From positions 124,001 through 188,000 of the forward strand of contig NZ_PEBI01000004.1 in NCBI RefSeq assembly GCF_002802875.1: a stretch of 64,000 nt of DNA, written 5' to 3'. A model generated the notes under the pieces. The model was not told where the DNA came from. It did no database searches and worked only from the letters and a program-made list of their open reading frames with translations. Of this stretch, positions 53,633 to 62,392 are shown one piece after another; position 1 is the first letter of the stretch, and every line of letters starts with the position of its first letter. Position numbers and translations under genes: made by a program. Source of the DNA: Bifidobacterium primatium (GTDB lineage Bacteria; Actinomycetota; Actinomycetes; Actinomycetales; Bifidobacteriaceae).

Positions 53633-55135
53633 ATGGCAGACAGCATTCTGGTCGCCGGCGTGGATACATCCACGCAGTCCTGCAAGGTCCGGGTCACCGA
53701 CGCCGCCACCGGCGAACTCGTCCGGTTCGGTCAGGCGAAGCATCCGGACGGCACCAGCGTGGACCCCGAGGCCTGGTGGAACGCCTTCCTCGAGGCAGCC
53801 GAAAAGGCGGGTGGTCTCGATGACGTGGCCGCCATCGCCGTGGGTGGCCAGCAGCACGGCATGGTGCTGCTTGACGAGCAGGGCCGTGTGATTCGCGACG
53901 CGCTGCTGTGGAACGACACTCGCAGCGCTCCCCAGGCCGAGCGGCTCATCGGCATGCTCGGCGAGGCGCCGGCGGCCGAGGGCGAAAGCGATGACCCGCA
54001 TGAGCGCGGCGTGCAGCGCTGGGTCAAGGCCGTGGGCTCCTCCCCCGTCGCCTCGTACACGCTCACCAAGATCATGTGGGTGGCCCAGAACGAGCCGGAG
54101 AACGCCGCACGCATCGCCGCCGTCTGCCTGCCGCACGACTGGCTCAGCTGGCGCATCGCCGGATTCGGCCCGGTCGGCCCCGACGAGGACGCGCATCTCG
54201 ACGTCCTGTTCACCGACCGATCCGACGCCTCCGGCACCAGCTACTATGACGCCGCCCACGACACGTACCGCCCGGACCTCATCGACATGGCCCTAGGCCG
54301 TCACGACATCATCCTGCCCGCGGTGCTCGGCCCCAACGCCGCGGCCCCGGCGAAGGCCGATCCCGCCATCGCCGGCAAGGACGTGCCCGGCGGCTGCCTC
54401 ATCGGCCCCGGCGGCGGAGACAATGCCATGGCCTCCTTCGGTCTGGGCATGGCCGTCGGCGACGTGTCGGTGTCGCTGGGCACCTCGGGCGTGGCGGCGG
54501 CGATCGCCGAGAACCCGGTGTACGACATGACGGGCGCGATCAGCGGCTTCGCCGACTGCACCGGGCACTTCCTGCCGCTGGCCTGCACCATCAACGGCTC
54601 GCGCATCCTCGACGCCGGCCGTCACGCCCTCGGTGTCGGCTACGACGAGCTGGCCGAGCTGGCATTCGCGGCCGAGCCGGGCGCCGGCGGCATCACGCTC
54701 ATCCCGTATTTCGACGGCGAGCGCACGCCGAACCGTCCGGACGACAAGGCCCGTTTCGAGGGACTGACGCTGGCGAACACCACACGCGAGAATCTGGCCC
54801 GTGCATTCGTGGAGTCGCTGCTGTGCTCGCAGCGTGACTGCATCGAACTGGTCCGCGCGCTCGGCGCCAGCATCGACCGCATCCTGCTCATCGGCGGCGG
54901 CGCCAAGTCCCGGGCGATTCGCGAGCTCGCGCCCGCGGTCTTCGGCATGGACGTGACCCTGCCGGCGACTGACGAATACGTGGCCATCGGCGCCGCGCGT
55001 CAGGCGGCATGGGTACTGGCGTCGAAGGATAATTCCGACGCACAGCCACCGACATGGGGAATCTCCATCGACGGCACCGAGTCCGCGACACCGACCCCCG
55101 AGGTCTATGAGGCCTACGCCAGGTGGCGCGGCTGA
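53633..55135 (+). CDS. xylB: Xylulokinase
   Basis: 500 residues. FGGY-family kinase that phosphorylates D-xylulose for the phosphoketolase pathway. VAGVDTSTQSCKVRVTDAAT (phosphate loop), AIAVGGQQHGMVLLDEQG, LLWNDTRSAPQAERLI, DVSVSLGTSG, ITLIPYFDGERTPNRPD and LLIGGGAKSRAIRELAPAV are all typical. ATG 53633 follows GAGGAG. Monocistronic by two terminators downstream, controlled by the divergent ROK gene. Confidence 0.95.
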   Translation: MADSILVAGVDTSTQSCKVRVTDAATGELVRFGQAKHPDGTSVDPEAWWNAFLEAAEKAGGLDDVAAIAVGGQQHGMVLLDEQGRVIRDALLWNDTRSAPQAERLIGMLGEAPAAEGESDDPHERGVQRWVKAVGSSPVASYTLTKIMWVAQNEPENAARIAAVCLPHDWLSWRIAGFGPVGPDEDAHLDVLFTDRSDASGTSYYDAAHDTYRPDLIDMALGRHDIILPAVLGPNAAAPAKADPAIAGKDVPGGCLIGPGGGDNAMASFGLGMAVGDVSVSLGTSGVAAAIAENPVYDMTGAISGFADCTGHFLPLACTINGSRILDAGRHALGVGYDELAELAFAAEPGAGGITLIPYFDGERTPNRPDDKARFEGLTLANTTRENLARAFVESLLCSQRDCIELVRALGASIDRILLIGGGAKSRAIRELAPAVFGMDVTLPATDEYVAIGAARQAAWVLASKDNSDAQPPTWGISIDGTESATPTPEVYEAYARWRG

Positions 55136-55160
55136 CGGGCGGGAAGTCCCGAGATAACGC

Positions 55161-55198
55161 AAGTCCGGTCATACACAACGGTTCGTATGACCGGACTT
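55161..55198 (+). terminator. Terminator after xylB
   Basis: Fourteen-base perfect stem AAGTCCGGTCATAC with its complement, ten-base loop, 26 bases after the xylB stop. Confidence 0.85.
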
Positions 55199-55238
55199 CG
55201 TATATCGCCGGAATCGCCAATCAGGCAAAAGGAACGAA

Positions 55239-55269
55239 AAGGGGGCATCCGGCGAACCGGATGCCCCTT
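55239..55269 (-). terminator. Terminator after xylA (second hairpin between xylB and xylA)
   Basis: AAGGGGGCATCCGG against CCGGATGCCCCTT with CGAA loop, 44 bases beyond the xylA stop. Each convergent gene thus has its own hairpin. Confidence 0.85.
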
Positions 55270-55312
55270 CATTCCCTTGGCAAAGCGGCGACTCACATCG
55301 CCGAAATCCATG

Positions 55313-56662
55313 TCATGCCTCGGCGAGCGCCTCGATCATGTAGTTGTTGAGGGTCACCTTGACGCATTCGAGGTGATCGGACCTTGTGGCGGCGATCAGC
55401 TCGGACTGCGGCTTGTCGAGGATGTACTCCTCCAGGGTGGCCAGCGTGGCGGTGCCGTTCTCGATGGTGGCGCCGATGCCGGAGTCGTAGGAGCTGTAGC
55501 GGTCGGCGGTCAGGTTCTCGATGACCTTGTCCTCGTGCAGCTTGGCGGCGACGAGCAGACCGGCGGCGTAGGTGTCCATGCCGGCGATGTGCGAGCGGAA
55601 CAGGTCCTCGGCATAGAAGGAGGAACGACGCGGCTTGGCGTCGAAGTTGAGTCCGCCATGGGGGCCGATCTGCCCTTCGTCGAGCACCTCCCACATCACG
55701 GAGACGGTCTCCATGAGGTCGGTCGGGAACTCGTCGAGGTCCCAGCCGAGCAGCTTGTCGCCCTGGTTGGCGTCGAGGGATCCGAGCACGCCGGCGTCGC
55801 GGGCGGTGCGGATCTCATGCTGGTAGGTGTGGCCGGCGAGATTGGCGTGGTTGCCTTCCAGATTGAGCTTCATGATGTCGATGAGGTCGTAGCCGCGCAG
55901 GAACGCGATGGCGGTGGCGGCGTCGAAGTCGTACTGGTGGGTGGTGGGCTCCTTGGCCTTCGGCTCGATGAGGAACTGGGCGTCGAGGCCGATCTCCTTG
56001 GCGTAGTCGTGGCACATATGGAAGAACCTGGCCATATGCTCCTGCTCGCGCTTCATCTGCGTGTTCCACAGGTTCTCGTAGCCTTCGCGGCCGCCCCAGA
56101 ACACGTAGTTCTCGGCGCCGAGACGCTTGGCGATCTCCAGCGAGTGCTTGAGCTGGCCGGCGGAGTAGGCGTAGATGTCGGCGTACGGCGAGGTGGAGGC
56201 GCCGGCGACGAAGCGCGGGTTGGTGAACAGCGAGGAGGTGTTCCACAGCAGCTTGACGCCGGTGGACTTCATGTTCTCCTCGATCCTGTCGACGACCTTG
56301 TCGAGGTTGGCGTTGGTCTCGCGCAGGGTGTCGCCTTCGGGGGCGATGTCGCGGTCGTGGAAGCAGAAGTATTCGGCGCCGAGCTTGGTGAAGAACTCGA
56401 AGGCGTAGTCCACCTTGGCGAGGGCCTCGTCCATCGGATCGGAGTACTTGCCCTGCCACGGACGCTGCGCGGTGCCCACGCCGAACGGGTCGACGAGCTC
56501 CTGATCGAAGGTGTGCCACCAGGCGACGCCGAAGCGCAGCCAGTCCTTCATCTTCTTGCCGGCGACCACGCGGTCGGCGTCGTAGTAGTGGAAGCCGAGG
56601 CCCTGCTGCAGCCCCTTCTCCTTGCCGACGAACGGAATCTTGTCGATGTCCCACAATGCCAT
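55313..56662 (-). CDS. xylA: Xylose isomerase
   Basis: 449 residues. Converts D-xylose to D-xylulose. [16 protein letters not shown] at the start, [15 protein letters not shown] with the catalytic His, [56 protein letters not shown], and [20 protein letters not shown] with metal ligands. ATG 56662 follows GGAG; the frame opens 31 codons earlier without support. Highly biased codons. Has its own promoter with operator; convergent with xylB. Confidence 0.97.
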   Translation of the reverse strand: MALWDIDKIPFVGKEKGLQQGLGFHYYDADRVVAGKKMKDWLRFGVAWWHTFDQELVDPFGVGTAQRPWQGKYSDPMDEALAKVDYAFEFFTKLGAEYFCFHDRDIAPEGDTLRETNANLDKVVDRIEENMKSTGVKLLWNTSSLFTNPRFVAGASTSPYADIYAYSAGQLKHSLEIAKRLGAENYVFWGGREGYENLWNTQMKREQEHMARFFHMCHDYAKEIGLDAQFLIEPKAKEPTTHQYDFDAATAIAFLRGYDLIDIMKLNLEGNHANLAGHTYQHEIRTARDAGVLGSLDANQGDKLLGWDLDEFPTDLMETVSVMWEVLDEGQIGPHGGLNFDAKPRRSSFYAEDLFRSHIAGMDTYAAGLLVAAKLHEDKVIENLTADRYSSYDSGIGATIENGTATLATLEEYILDKPQSELIAATRSDHLECVKVTLNNYMIEALAEA

Positions 56663-56759
56663 GAGAACTCCTTCGGTCCTAAGCGCGTCGCTGCCGCGCC
56701 ATGATGCGTACTGCTTCCCCGCGATGCGCCGGACGCTCCGGCCTCGCGCTGACACCCAT

Positions 56760-56789
56760 ATAGTAAATCGCTTGAACTAAGTTTGTCAA
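56760..56789 (-). promoter_or_regulatory. xylA promoter with operator between the boxes
   Basis: On the minus strand TTGACA (56789-56784), 18 bases, TACTAT (56765-56760). Within the spacer and -10 lies TTAGTTCAAGCGATTTACTA (56780-56761), an imperfect palindrome of TTAGT/ACTA type shared with xylB and xylR sites. Confidence 0.72.
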
Positions 56790-56886
56790 ATGATAAAACC
56801 AACTATGGCGTGTCATTTCGCCGCGCCGGCAGAGCCGGCGAATCTATCGAAGCCGTCGGCGCCCGGCGAACGCGGCCCTTCGACGA

Positions 56887-58545
56887 CTATCCGGCGATTC
56901 CCGCGTAGCGGAATCGCAGCGACGAGTCGAGGACCACCCCCGAGACGCCGGAGCGCGCCACGGCGATCTGCGGCACCTCGAGCAGCGGTATCGCCGGCAC
57001 GTCCTTCGTGGCCTGTCGCTGCACCTGCCGCAGCAGCTCCGCACGGCGGCTTTCGTCACGTTCCGACTGCTGCCTCGCGATCAGACCGTTCACCACGTCG
57101 CTGCGGTAGCCGTTGCCGAGATAGTTGCCGAGATAGTTGCCGAGTCCGACGTCGCGCAGCAGCGGCGAGAGATAGTCGTCCGAATCGGGAAAGTCGGGCC
57201 CCCAGCCGAGTTGGTAGGCCGGGTAGGCGCCGTCGGAATCCTCGGTGGCCACACGCTCCTTGTTGTATTGCGTCCATTCGGTCGACCGCACGTCCACGCG
57301 GAACAGACCGCCGGACTCCAGCTGGGATTTGATGGCCGCGTACTCCTCGGCGGAGCTCTGGCCGTAATGGTCGGTGTTGTACTGGATGCTCAGCGTCACC
57401 GGCGTCTCCACGCCGGCTTCGGCGAGCACACGGCGGGCGGCGGCGAGGCTCGCTCCTCCCCTGCCGTCGCCGTACGACGACCTGAACGTATCCTCATGAC
57501 CGAGGTAGTCGTCGGGAAGATACGAATATGTAGGCAGATATGTTTTGAAATACACGCTGTTGCTCAACGCCTTGCGGTCGATGAGATCGGCGACGGCACG
57601 ACGCACGGCGAGTGCCTTCTTCGCGTCGGCGCCGGGCTGTTTCGTCCCGTATGGCTGGGTGCGCAGATTGAACGTCAAATACCGTTGCGAGCCTGCCGCG
57701 CCGGTGATGACCTTCAGCCCGTCATGCCGCCGCAGGTCGTTGACGTCGGTCGGGGTCATCGAACGGTAGGCCACATCGACCTGCCCCTGCTGCACGGCGA
57801 GCTTCAGATTCGCCGAGTCGGCGAAGTACCTCACCTGCACGATGTCGTTCTTCGCCGGCGTGAGTCCACGATAGTTCGGATTGCGACGGTATTCGAACAG
57901 TTCGTCGCGTTTCATCGACGTCAGGGAATACGGTCCTCCGAACGCGTCCGCCGCGATGATGGCCTGACCGTCGGCCAGCCTGTCCGCGGGGAAGACCTCG
58001 TCGTCGACGATGGCGGCGGCCGGGGAGCCAAGCACCTGCTTCAGCGTGACGTCGTACGGCAGCTTGTCGTCAATCACGATGGTCGTGGCGTCCGTCACGG
58101 AGATGTTCGAGATGTTGGCGAGCAGCGAAGCCGGTCCATTGGCGTCGTCGATGGCACGCATGCGGTCGAGCGAGAACTTCACGTCGTGCGCGTCCAATGC
58201 GTGCCCGTTCGCCCACTTGAGACCGGGTTTGATATGGACGGTGAAGCGTGTGCCATCGCCGTTCCATGCGCCGTCGTCGGCGGCGAGGTCGCGGCTCATG
58301 GTCGTCCTGCCGTAGTTCTGGGCGTAGAGGAACGGGTATATCTGGATTTTCACGGTCGACGATCCGATGTCGTACGATCCCGCCGGGTCGATGGTCGAGA
58401 CCTTGTCGGTCGTGCCGATGGTGATGGTTCGCGCGGAGTCCACGGCCTCGCCGGCGGAATCCACGCGTGTTCCGCATCCCGACAGCGCGGCCAATGTCAT
58501 GACCGCTGCCATGATGCCGGCAAACGCCCTCAACGTTTTCGTCAT
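56887..58545 (-). CDS. Family-5 peptide-binding lipoprotein, paralogue 1
   Basis: 552 residues. Signal peptide with lipobox LSGC (lipid Cys 24). Extracellular solute-binding family 5 (OppA/DppA type) core: TIDPAGSYDIGSS, PGLKWANGHALDAHDVKFSL, DVTLKQVLGSPAAAIVDDE, NDIVQVRYFADSANLKLAVQ and DSDDYLSPLLRD. The most diverged of three tandem copies. Near residue 470 it carries LGNYLGNYLGN encoded by a 12-base triplication (57112-57144). Ligand probably oligopeptides. Last copy before xylA. ATG 58545 follows GGGGGAG at a long distance. Confidence 0.92.
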   Translation of the reverse strand: MTKTLRAFAGIMAAVMTLAALSGCGTRVDSAGEAVDSARTITIGTTDKVSTIDPAGSYDIGSSTVKIQIYPFLYAQNYGRTTMSRDLAADDGAWNGDGTRFTVHIKPGLKWANGHALDAHDVKFSLDRMRAIDDANGPASLLANISNISVTDATTIVIDDKLPYDVTLKQVLGSPAAAIVDDEVFPADRLADGQAIIAADAFGGPYSLTSMKRDELFEYRRNPNYRGLTPAKNDIVQVRYFADSANLKLAVQQGQVDVAYRSMTPTDVNDLRRHDGLKVITGAAGSQRYLTFNLRTQPYGTKQPGADAKKALAVRRAVADLIDRKALSNSVYFKTYLPTYSYLPDDYLGHEDTFRSSYGDGRGGASLAAARRVLAEAGVETPVTLSIQYNTDHYGQSSAEEYAAIKSQLESGGLFRVDVRSTEWTQYNKERVATEDSDGAYPAYQLGWGPDFPDSDDYLSPLLRDVGLGNYLGNYLGNGYRSDVVNGLIARQQSERDESRRAELLRQVQRQATKDVPAIPLLEVPQIAVARSGVSGVVLDSSLRFRYAGIAG

Positions 58546-58633
58546 GTGTCGTCAGCTCCCCCGTCAATTGCATATACGCATATAGCCGCGTCCCATTATG
58601 GTGCAAACGCCGCGGACGAAAGTCGGAGACGGC

Positions 58634-58653
58634 ATAGGAAAAATCTATAGCCC
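58634..58653 (-). promoter_or_regulatory. Conserved upstream element, copy 1
   Basis: Twenty bases matching 15 of 20 with 60443-60462 upstream of paralogue 2; lies 89 bases before the start of paralogue 1. CTATAG near its centre may be part of a promoter. Confidence 0.45.
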
Positions 58654-58691
58654 TACGTTGCGATGCATCGCGTGATATCCGCTCGGCGATG

Positions 58692-60329
58692 TCAGTCTTT
58701 GGTGATGGGCGCGTAGCGGAAACGGAACGAGGCGTCCAGCGTCACGCCATGCACGTTCCGTCCGACGACGGCGACCTGCGACCCCTGCAGCAACGGCAGC
58801 GTCGAAAGGTCCGCGGTCTCCAGCTCCTGGACCTGTCCGAGCAGTTCGGCGCGGCGCCGGCGGTCCTGTTCGCCGGCCTGACGGATGAGCAGTTCGTTGA
58901 TGCGTTCGTTGCGGTATCCGTTGGCGGGATAGTTGTCGTCGCGGAAGAACGGGGACAGGTAGTTGTCCGGATCCGAATAGTCGGGCAGCCAGCCGAGCTG
59001 GTATACGGGATAGTTCCCGTCCGACGTCCCGGTGACCACCCGGTCCTTGGTGTATTGCGTCCATTCGGTCTGCTGCAGGTCCACGAAGAACAGTCCGCCG
59101 TTCTCCAGTTGGGCCTTCACGGCGGCGTACTCGTCGGCGGAGGTCGGACCGTAGTGGTCGGTGTTGTATTGGATGGCGAGCCGGACCGGGGTCTTCACGC
59201 CCGCCTCGTGCAGGGTCTTCCCGGCCTTGCTCAGGCTTGGACCTCCCCTGCCGTCGCCGTATGCGGTTTTGAGCGTGTCCTCGTGACCGGCGAGACCGTT
59301 CGGGATGAACGAGTACAACGGCTCGTAGGTGCCTTTGTAGACATCTCGTGCCAATGCCGGGCGGTCCACGAGGTCGGCCATCGCCTTGCGCACCGCCAGC
59401 GCCTTGGCCGGGTCGGCGTCGGCCCTCGACGAACCGTACGGCATGAGCCTCATGTTGAACACGAGGTACCGTTCCTCGCCGCCCGGACCGGCGACGACCC
59501 GGACGTTGCCGGCACCGCCTCTGAGGTCTTCGATGTCGGTGGGGGTGAGCGTCCGGTAGGCCACGTCGACCTGTCCCTGCTGCACGGCGAGCTTCAGATT
59601 CGCCGAGTCCGCGAAGTACTTCACCTGCACGATGTCGTTGCGCGCCTGGGCGAGGCCCCGGTATGCGGGGTTGCGCTCGTAGGTGGCGGAATCGTTGAGC
59701 TTGAAGGCGGAGAGACGGTATGGGCCGGCGAAGGCGTCGGCGTTCACGATGGCGGCGTCCTGCGTGAGCCGGTCGGCGTCGAACGACTGCTCGTCGACGA
59801 TCGGACCGGCCGGGGAGCCCAGCACCTGCTTCAACGTGACGTCGTTTCTCACGGAGTCCCTGAACACCACGGTCGTGGGGTCGGGAGCCGCGACCGACTC
59901 GATGTTCGCGAGCAGCGGCAGCGGACCGTTCGCGCTGTCGATGCGCTTCATGCGGTCGAATGAGAACTTCACGTCGGAGGCGGTCAGGTCATGGCCGTTG
60001 GCGAACCTGAGGCCGCCCTTGAGCTTGGCGGTGAACTCGGTGCCGTCCTTGCTCCACGTACCGTTGTCGGCCGCGATGTCGGGGCTCATGTCCGCGCTGC
60101 CGTAGTTCTGGGAGTAGAGGAACGGGTATATCTGCACGAACACGGCGAACGATCCCATCTCGTAGGTGCCTGCGGGATCGAGCATGTTGACCTTGTCCGT
60201 GGTTCCGATGGCGATGGCATCGCCGGCCGTGGTCCCGCCGACCGCCTTCACTCCCCCGCAGGCCGCGAGTGTCATCATCAGCATGGCGATGAGCGTTGCC
60301 GCGACGCGTCGTATGACGAAATTATGCAT
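58692..60329 (-). CDS. Family-5 peptide-binding lipoprotein, paralogue 2
   Basis: 545 residues. Lipobox LAAC (Cys 24). Shares NGTWSKDGTEFTAKLKGGL, NGHDLTASDVKFSFDRM, VLGSPAGPIVDEQ, KYFADSANLKLAVQQGQVDV and DNYLSPFFRD with paralogue 3, so these two are closer to each other than to paralogue 1. ATG 60329 follows GGAGGGG. Probably binds oligopeptides for the Opp system upstream. The family identity is sure; ligand is not. Confidence 0.93.
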   Translation of the reverse strand: MHNFVIRRVAATLIAMLMMTLAACGGVKAVGGTTAGDAIAIGTTDKVNMLDPAGTYEMGSFAVFVQIYPFLYSQNYGSADMSPDIAADNGTWSKDGTEFTAKLKGGLRFANGHDLTASDVKFSFDRMKRIDSANGPLPLLANIESVAAPDPTTVVFRDSVRNDVTLKQVLGSPAGPIVDEQSFDADRLTQDAAIVNADAFAGPYRLSAFKLNDSATYERNPAYRGLAQARNDIVQVKYFADSANLKLAVQQGQVDVAYRTLTPTDIEDLRGGAGNVRVVAGPGGEERYLVFNMRLMPYGSSRADADPAKALAVRKAMADLVDRPALARDVYKGTYEPLYSFIPNGLAGHEDTLKTAYGDGRGGPSLSKAGKTLHEAGVKTPVRLAIQYNTDHYGPTSADEYAAVKAQLENGGLFFVDLQQTEWTQYTKDRVVTGTSDGNYPVYQLGWLPDYSDPDNYLSPFFRDDNYPANGYRNERINELLIRQAGEQDRRRRAELLGQVQELETADLSTLPLLQGSQVAVVGRNVHGVTLDASFRFRYAPITKD

Positions 60330-60442
60330 GATTCCCCTCCATGACCGTCATCCCCGGTTCATGCTGTTCCCCGATAGATTGCCGGGACCGCGGCCAAATC
60401 ATCATTATCGACCTTCGGCCCATTGCCGCGACGCGCTTTGTT

Positions 60443-60462
60443 ATAGGGAAAACTTAGAACCC
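60443..60462 (-). promoter_or_regulatory. Conserved upstream element, copy 2
   Basis: Counterpart of 58634-58653, 114 bases before paralogue 2 and just past the terminator of paralogue 3. Confidence 0.45.
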
Positions 60463-60490
60463 TGGCCATCGAACACGAACGAACGCGAAA

Positions 60491-60521
60491 AGGCCCGCTC
60501 TCCGTATTGGGGAGCGGGCCT
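60491..60521 (-). terminator. Terminator after peptide-binding paralogue 3
   Basis: AGGCCCGCTC / GAGCGGGCCT stem with one internal mismatch and inner CC/GG, about 50 bases after the stop at 60572. Confidence 0.85.
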
Positions 60522-60571
60522 GAACGATACGGCCGCGTGACCAATCTCACGTTCATGCAGTGGTCGGCGTA

Positions 60572-62194
60572 TCAGCCTTTGGTCACCGAGGCATAGCGGA
60601 ATCGGAACGAGGCGTCGAGCTTGACGCCCGAGATGTTCGTGCGCGTCACCGCGACCTGGGCGCCCTGCAGCAGCGGCAGTGTGGAGAGGTCGTCGGTTTC
60701 GAGCTTCTGAATCTGCTTGAGCAGTTCCTCGCGCTTGGCCTTGTCCTGCTCGCCGGCCTGCTGCACGATCAGGTCGTTGACCTCCTTGTTTGCATAGCCG
60801 TTGTTCACGAAGTTGCCGTCGCGGAAGAACGGGGACAGGTAGTTGTCCGGATCCGAATAGTCGGGGAACCATCCGAGCTGGTAGGCGGGATAGGCGCCGT
60901 CGGAGCTTTCCGTGACCACACGCTCCTTCTGGTACTGCGTCCACTCGGTCTGCTGCAGATCGACCTTGAACAGGCCGCCCGTCTCCAGCTGCGACTTGAT
61001 GGCCGAGTACTCGTCGGCGGAGGAGGCGCCGTAATGTTCGGCGTTGTACTGGAGCTTCAGTTCCACGGGGGTCTTCACGCCGGCGTCGGCGAGCACCTTC
61101 TTGGCCTTCTCGAGGCTGGGCTTGCCGTTGTCCCCGTAAACGGCCTTCAACGTATCGTCATGGCCGGCCAGTCCGTCGGGGATGAACGAGTACAGCGGGG
61201 TGTAGGTTCCCTTGTACACGTCGGTCGCCAGCGCCTCGCGGTCGATGAGGTTGGCGGCGGCCTGACGCACGGCCTTGGCCTTGTTCGCGTCGGCGTCCTT
61301 CTGGGCGGTGCCGTACGGCTGGATCTTCATGTTGAAGGTGATGAAGCGCTCCTCGCCGCCGGGGCCGTTGACGACCTTGACGTTCTTGTCCTTTTGCAGG
61401 TCGGAGATGTCGGTCGGGGTCAGCTGGCGGTAGGCCACGTCGACCTGTCCCTGCTGGATGGCGAGCTTGAGGTTCGAGGCGTCGGCGAAGTACTTGACCT
61501 GCACGGCGTCGTTCTTCGCGGGGGTGAGGCCCTTGTAGCTGGGGTTCTTCTCGTAGCTCAACGCCTCGTTGAGCTTGAACGAGGTGAGCTTGTAGGGGCC
61601 GGCGAAGGCGTCGCCCTTGACGATGGTGTCGGCGTCGGTGACCTTGCTGCCGGAGAACACCTGCTCGTCCACGATCGGGCCTGCCGGGGAGCCGAGCACC
61701 TGCTTCAACGTGACGTCGTTCTTCACGGAGTCCTTGATGACGACGGTCGTGTCGTCCGGCGCCTCGACGGACGAGATGTTGGCGAGCAGCGATGCCGGGC
61801 CGTTCTCGTCGTTGATCTTCTTGATGCGGTCGAGGGAGAACTTCACGTCGGAGGCGGTCAGGTCATGGCCGTTGGCGAACTTGAGGCCGCTCTTGAGCTT
61901 GACGGTGAACTCGGTGCCGTCCTTGCTCCACGTGCCGTTGTCGGCCGCGATGTCCGGGCTCATTTCGGAGCTGCCGTAGTCCTGCGCGTACAGGAACGGG
62001 AACACCTGGATCTGCACGGCGTAGGAGCCGTTGTCGTAGGATGCCGCCGGGTCGAGACTGACGATCTTGTCGGTCGTGCCGATGGTGATGGCGTTGCCGT
62101 CCGATGCGGCGTCGCCGCCCTTCACGCCGCATGCCGCGAGCGAGGCTATGGCCGCGAGCGATGCCACCGCCGCTCCGATCTTCTTGATGTTCAT
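60572..62194 (-). CDS. Family-5 peptide-binding lipoprotein, paralogue 3
   Basis: 540 residues. Signal peptide and lipobox LAAC (Cys 22). Family-5 binding-protein body as in the other copies: SLDPAASYDNGSYAVQIQVF, NGTWSKDGTEFTVKLKSGL, DVTLKQVLGSPAGPIVDEQ, EWTQYQKERVVTESSDGAY and DNYLSPFFRDGNF. Lys-rich and strongly codon-biased relative to the other two, suggesting high expression and that it is the principal OppA. AGGAGG precedes ATG 62194. A terminator separates it from oppDF upstream, so it also has its own promoter. Confidence 0.95.
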   Translation of the reverse strand: MNIKKIGAAVASLAAIASLAACGVKGGDAASDGNAITIGTTDKIVSLDPAASYDNGSYAVQIQVFPFLYAQDYGSSEMSPDIAADNGTWSKDGTEFTVKLKSGLKFANGHDLTASDVKFSLDRIKKINDENGPASLLANISSVEAPDDTTVVIKDSVKNDVTLKQVLGSPAGPIVDEQVFSGSKVTDADTIVKGDAFAGPYKLTSFKLNEALSYEKNPSYKGLTPAKNDAVQVKYFADASNLKLAIQQGQVDVAYRQLTPTDISDLQKDKNVKVVNGPGGEERFITFNMKIQPYGTAQKDADANKAKAVRQAAANLIDREALATDVYKGTYTPLYSFIPDGLAGHDDTLKAVYGDNGKPSLEKAKKVLADAGVKTPVELKLQYNAEHYGASSADEYSAIKSQLETGGLFKVDLQQTEWTQYQKERVVTESSDGAYPAYQLGWFPDYSDPDNYLSPFFRDGNFVNNGYANKEVNDLIVQQAGEQDKAKREELLKQIQKLETDDLSTLPLLQGAQVAVTRTNISGVKLDASFRFRYASVTKG

Positions 62195-62326
62195 GTACTT
62201 CCGTCCTCCTTGCCCATCTGAAAACCATGGGACTAGGGAGTACTATCCGGCGACGGTGTTGCCTTGCGATTTCGCGCAGATTATGCGGAAACGATAATGA
62301 CGTACGGAATTTTCCTGCGCGAAATA

Positions 62327-62365
62327 AACGAAGGGCGCGCATCTCAACGATGCGCGCCCTTCGTT
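62327..62365. terminator. Terminator between oppDF and peptide-binding paralogue 3
   Basis: Sixteen-base perfect stem AACGAAGGGCGCGCAT with complement and seven-base loop, 28 bases after the oppDF stop. Confidence 0.9.
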
Positions 62366-62392
62366 TTCCGTATCGCGACGAAGATCCGTCGA

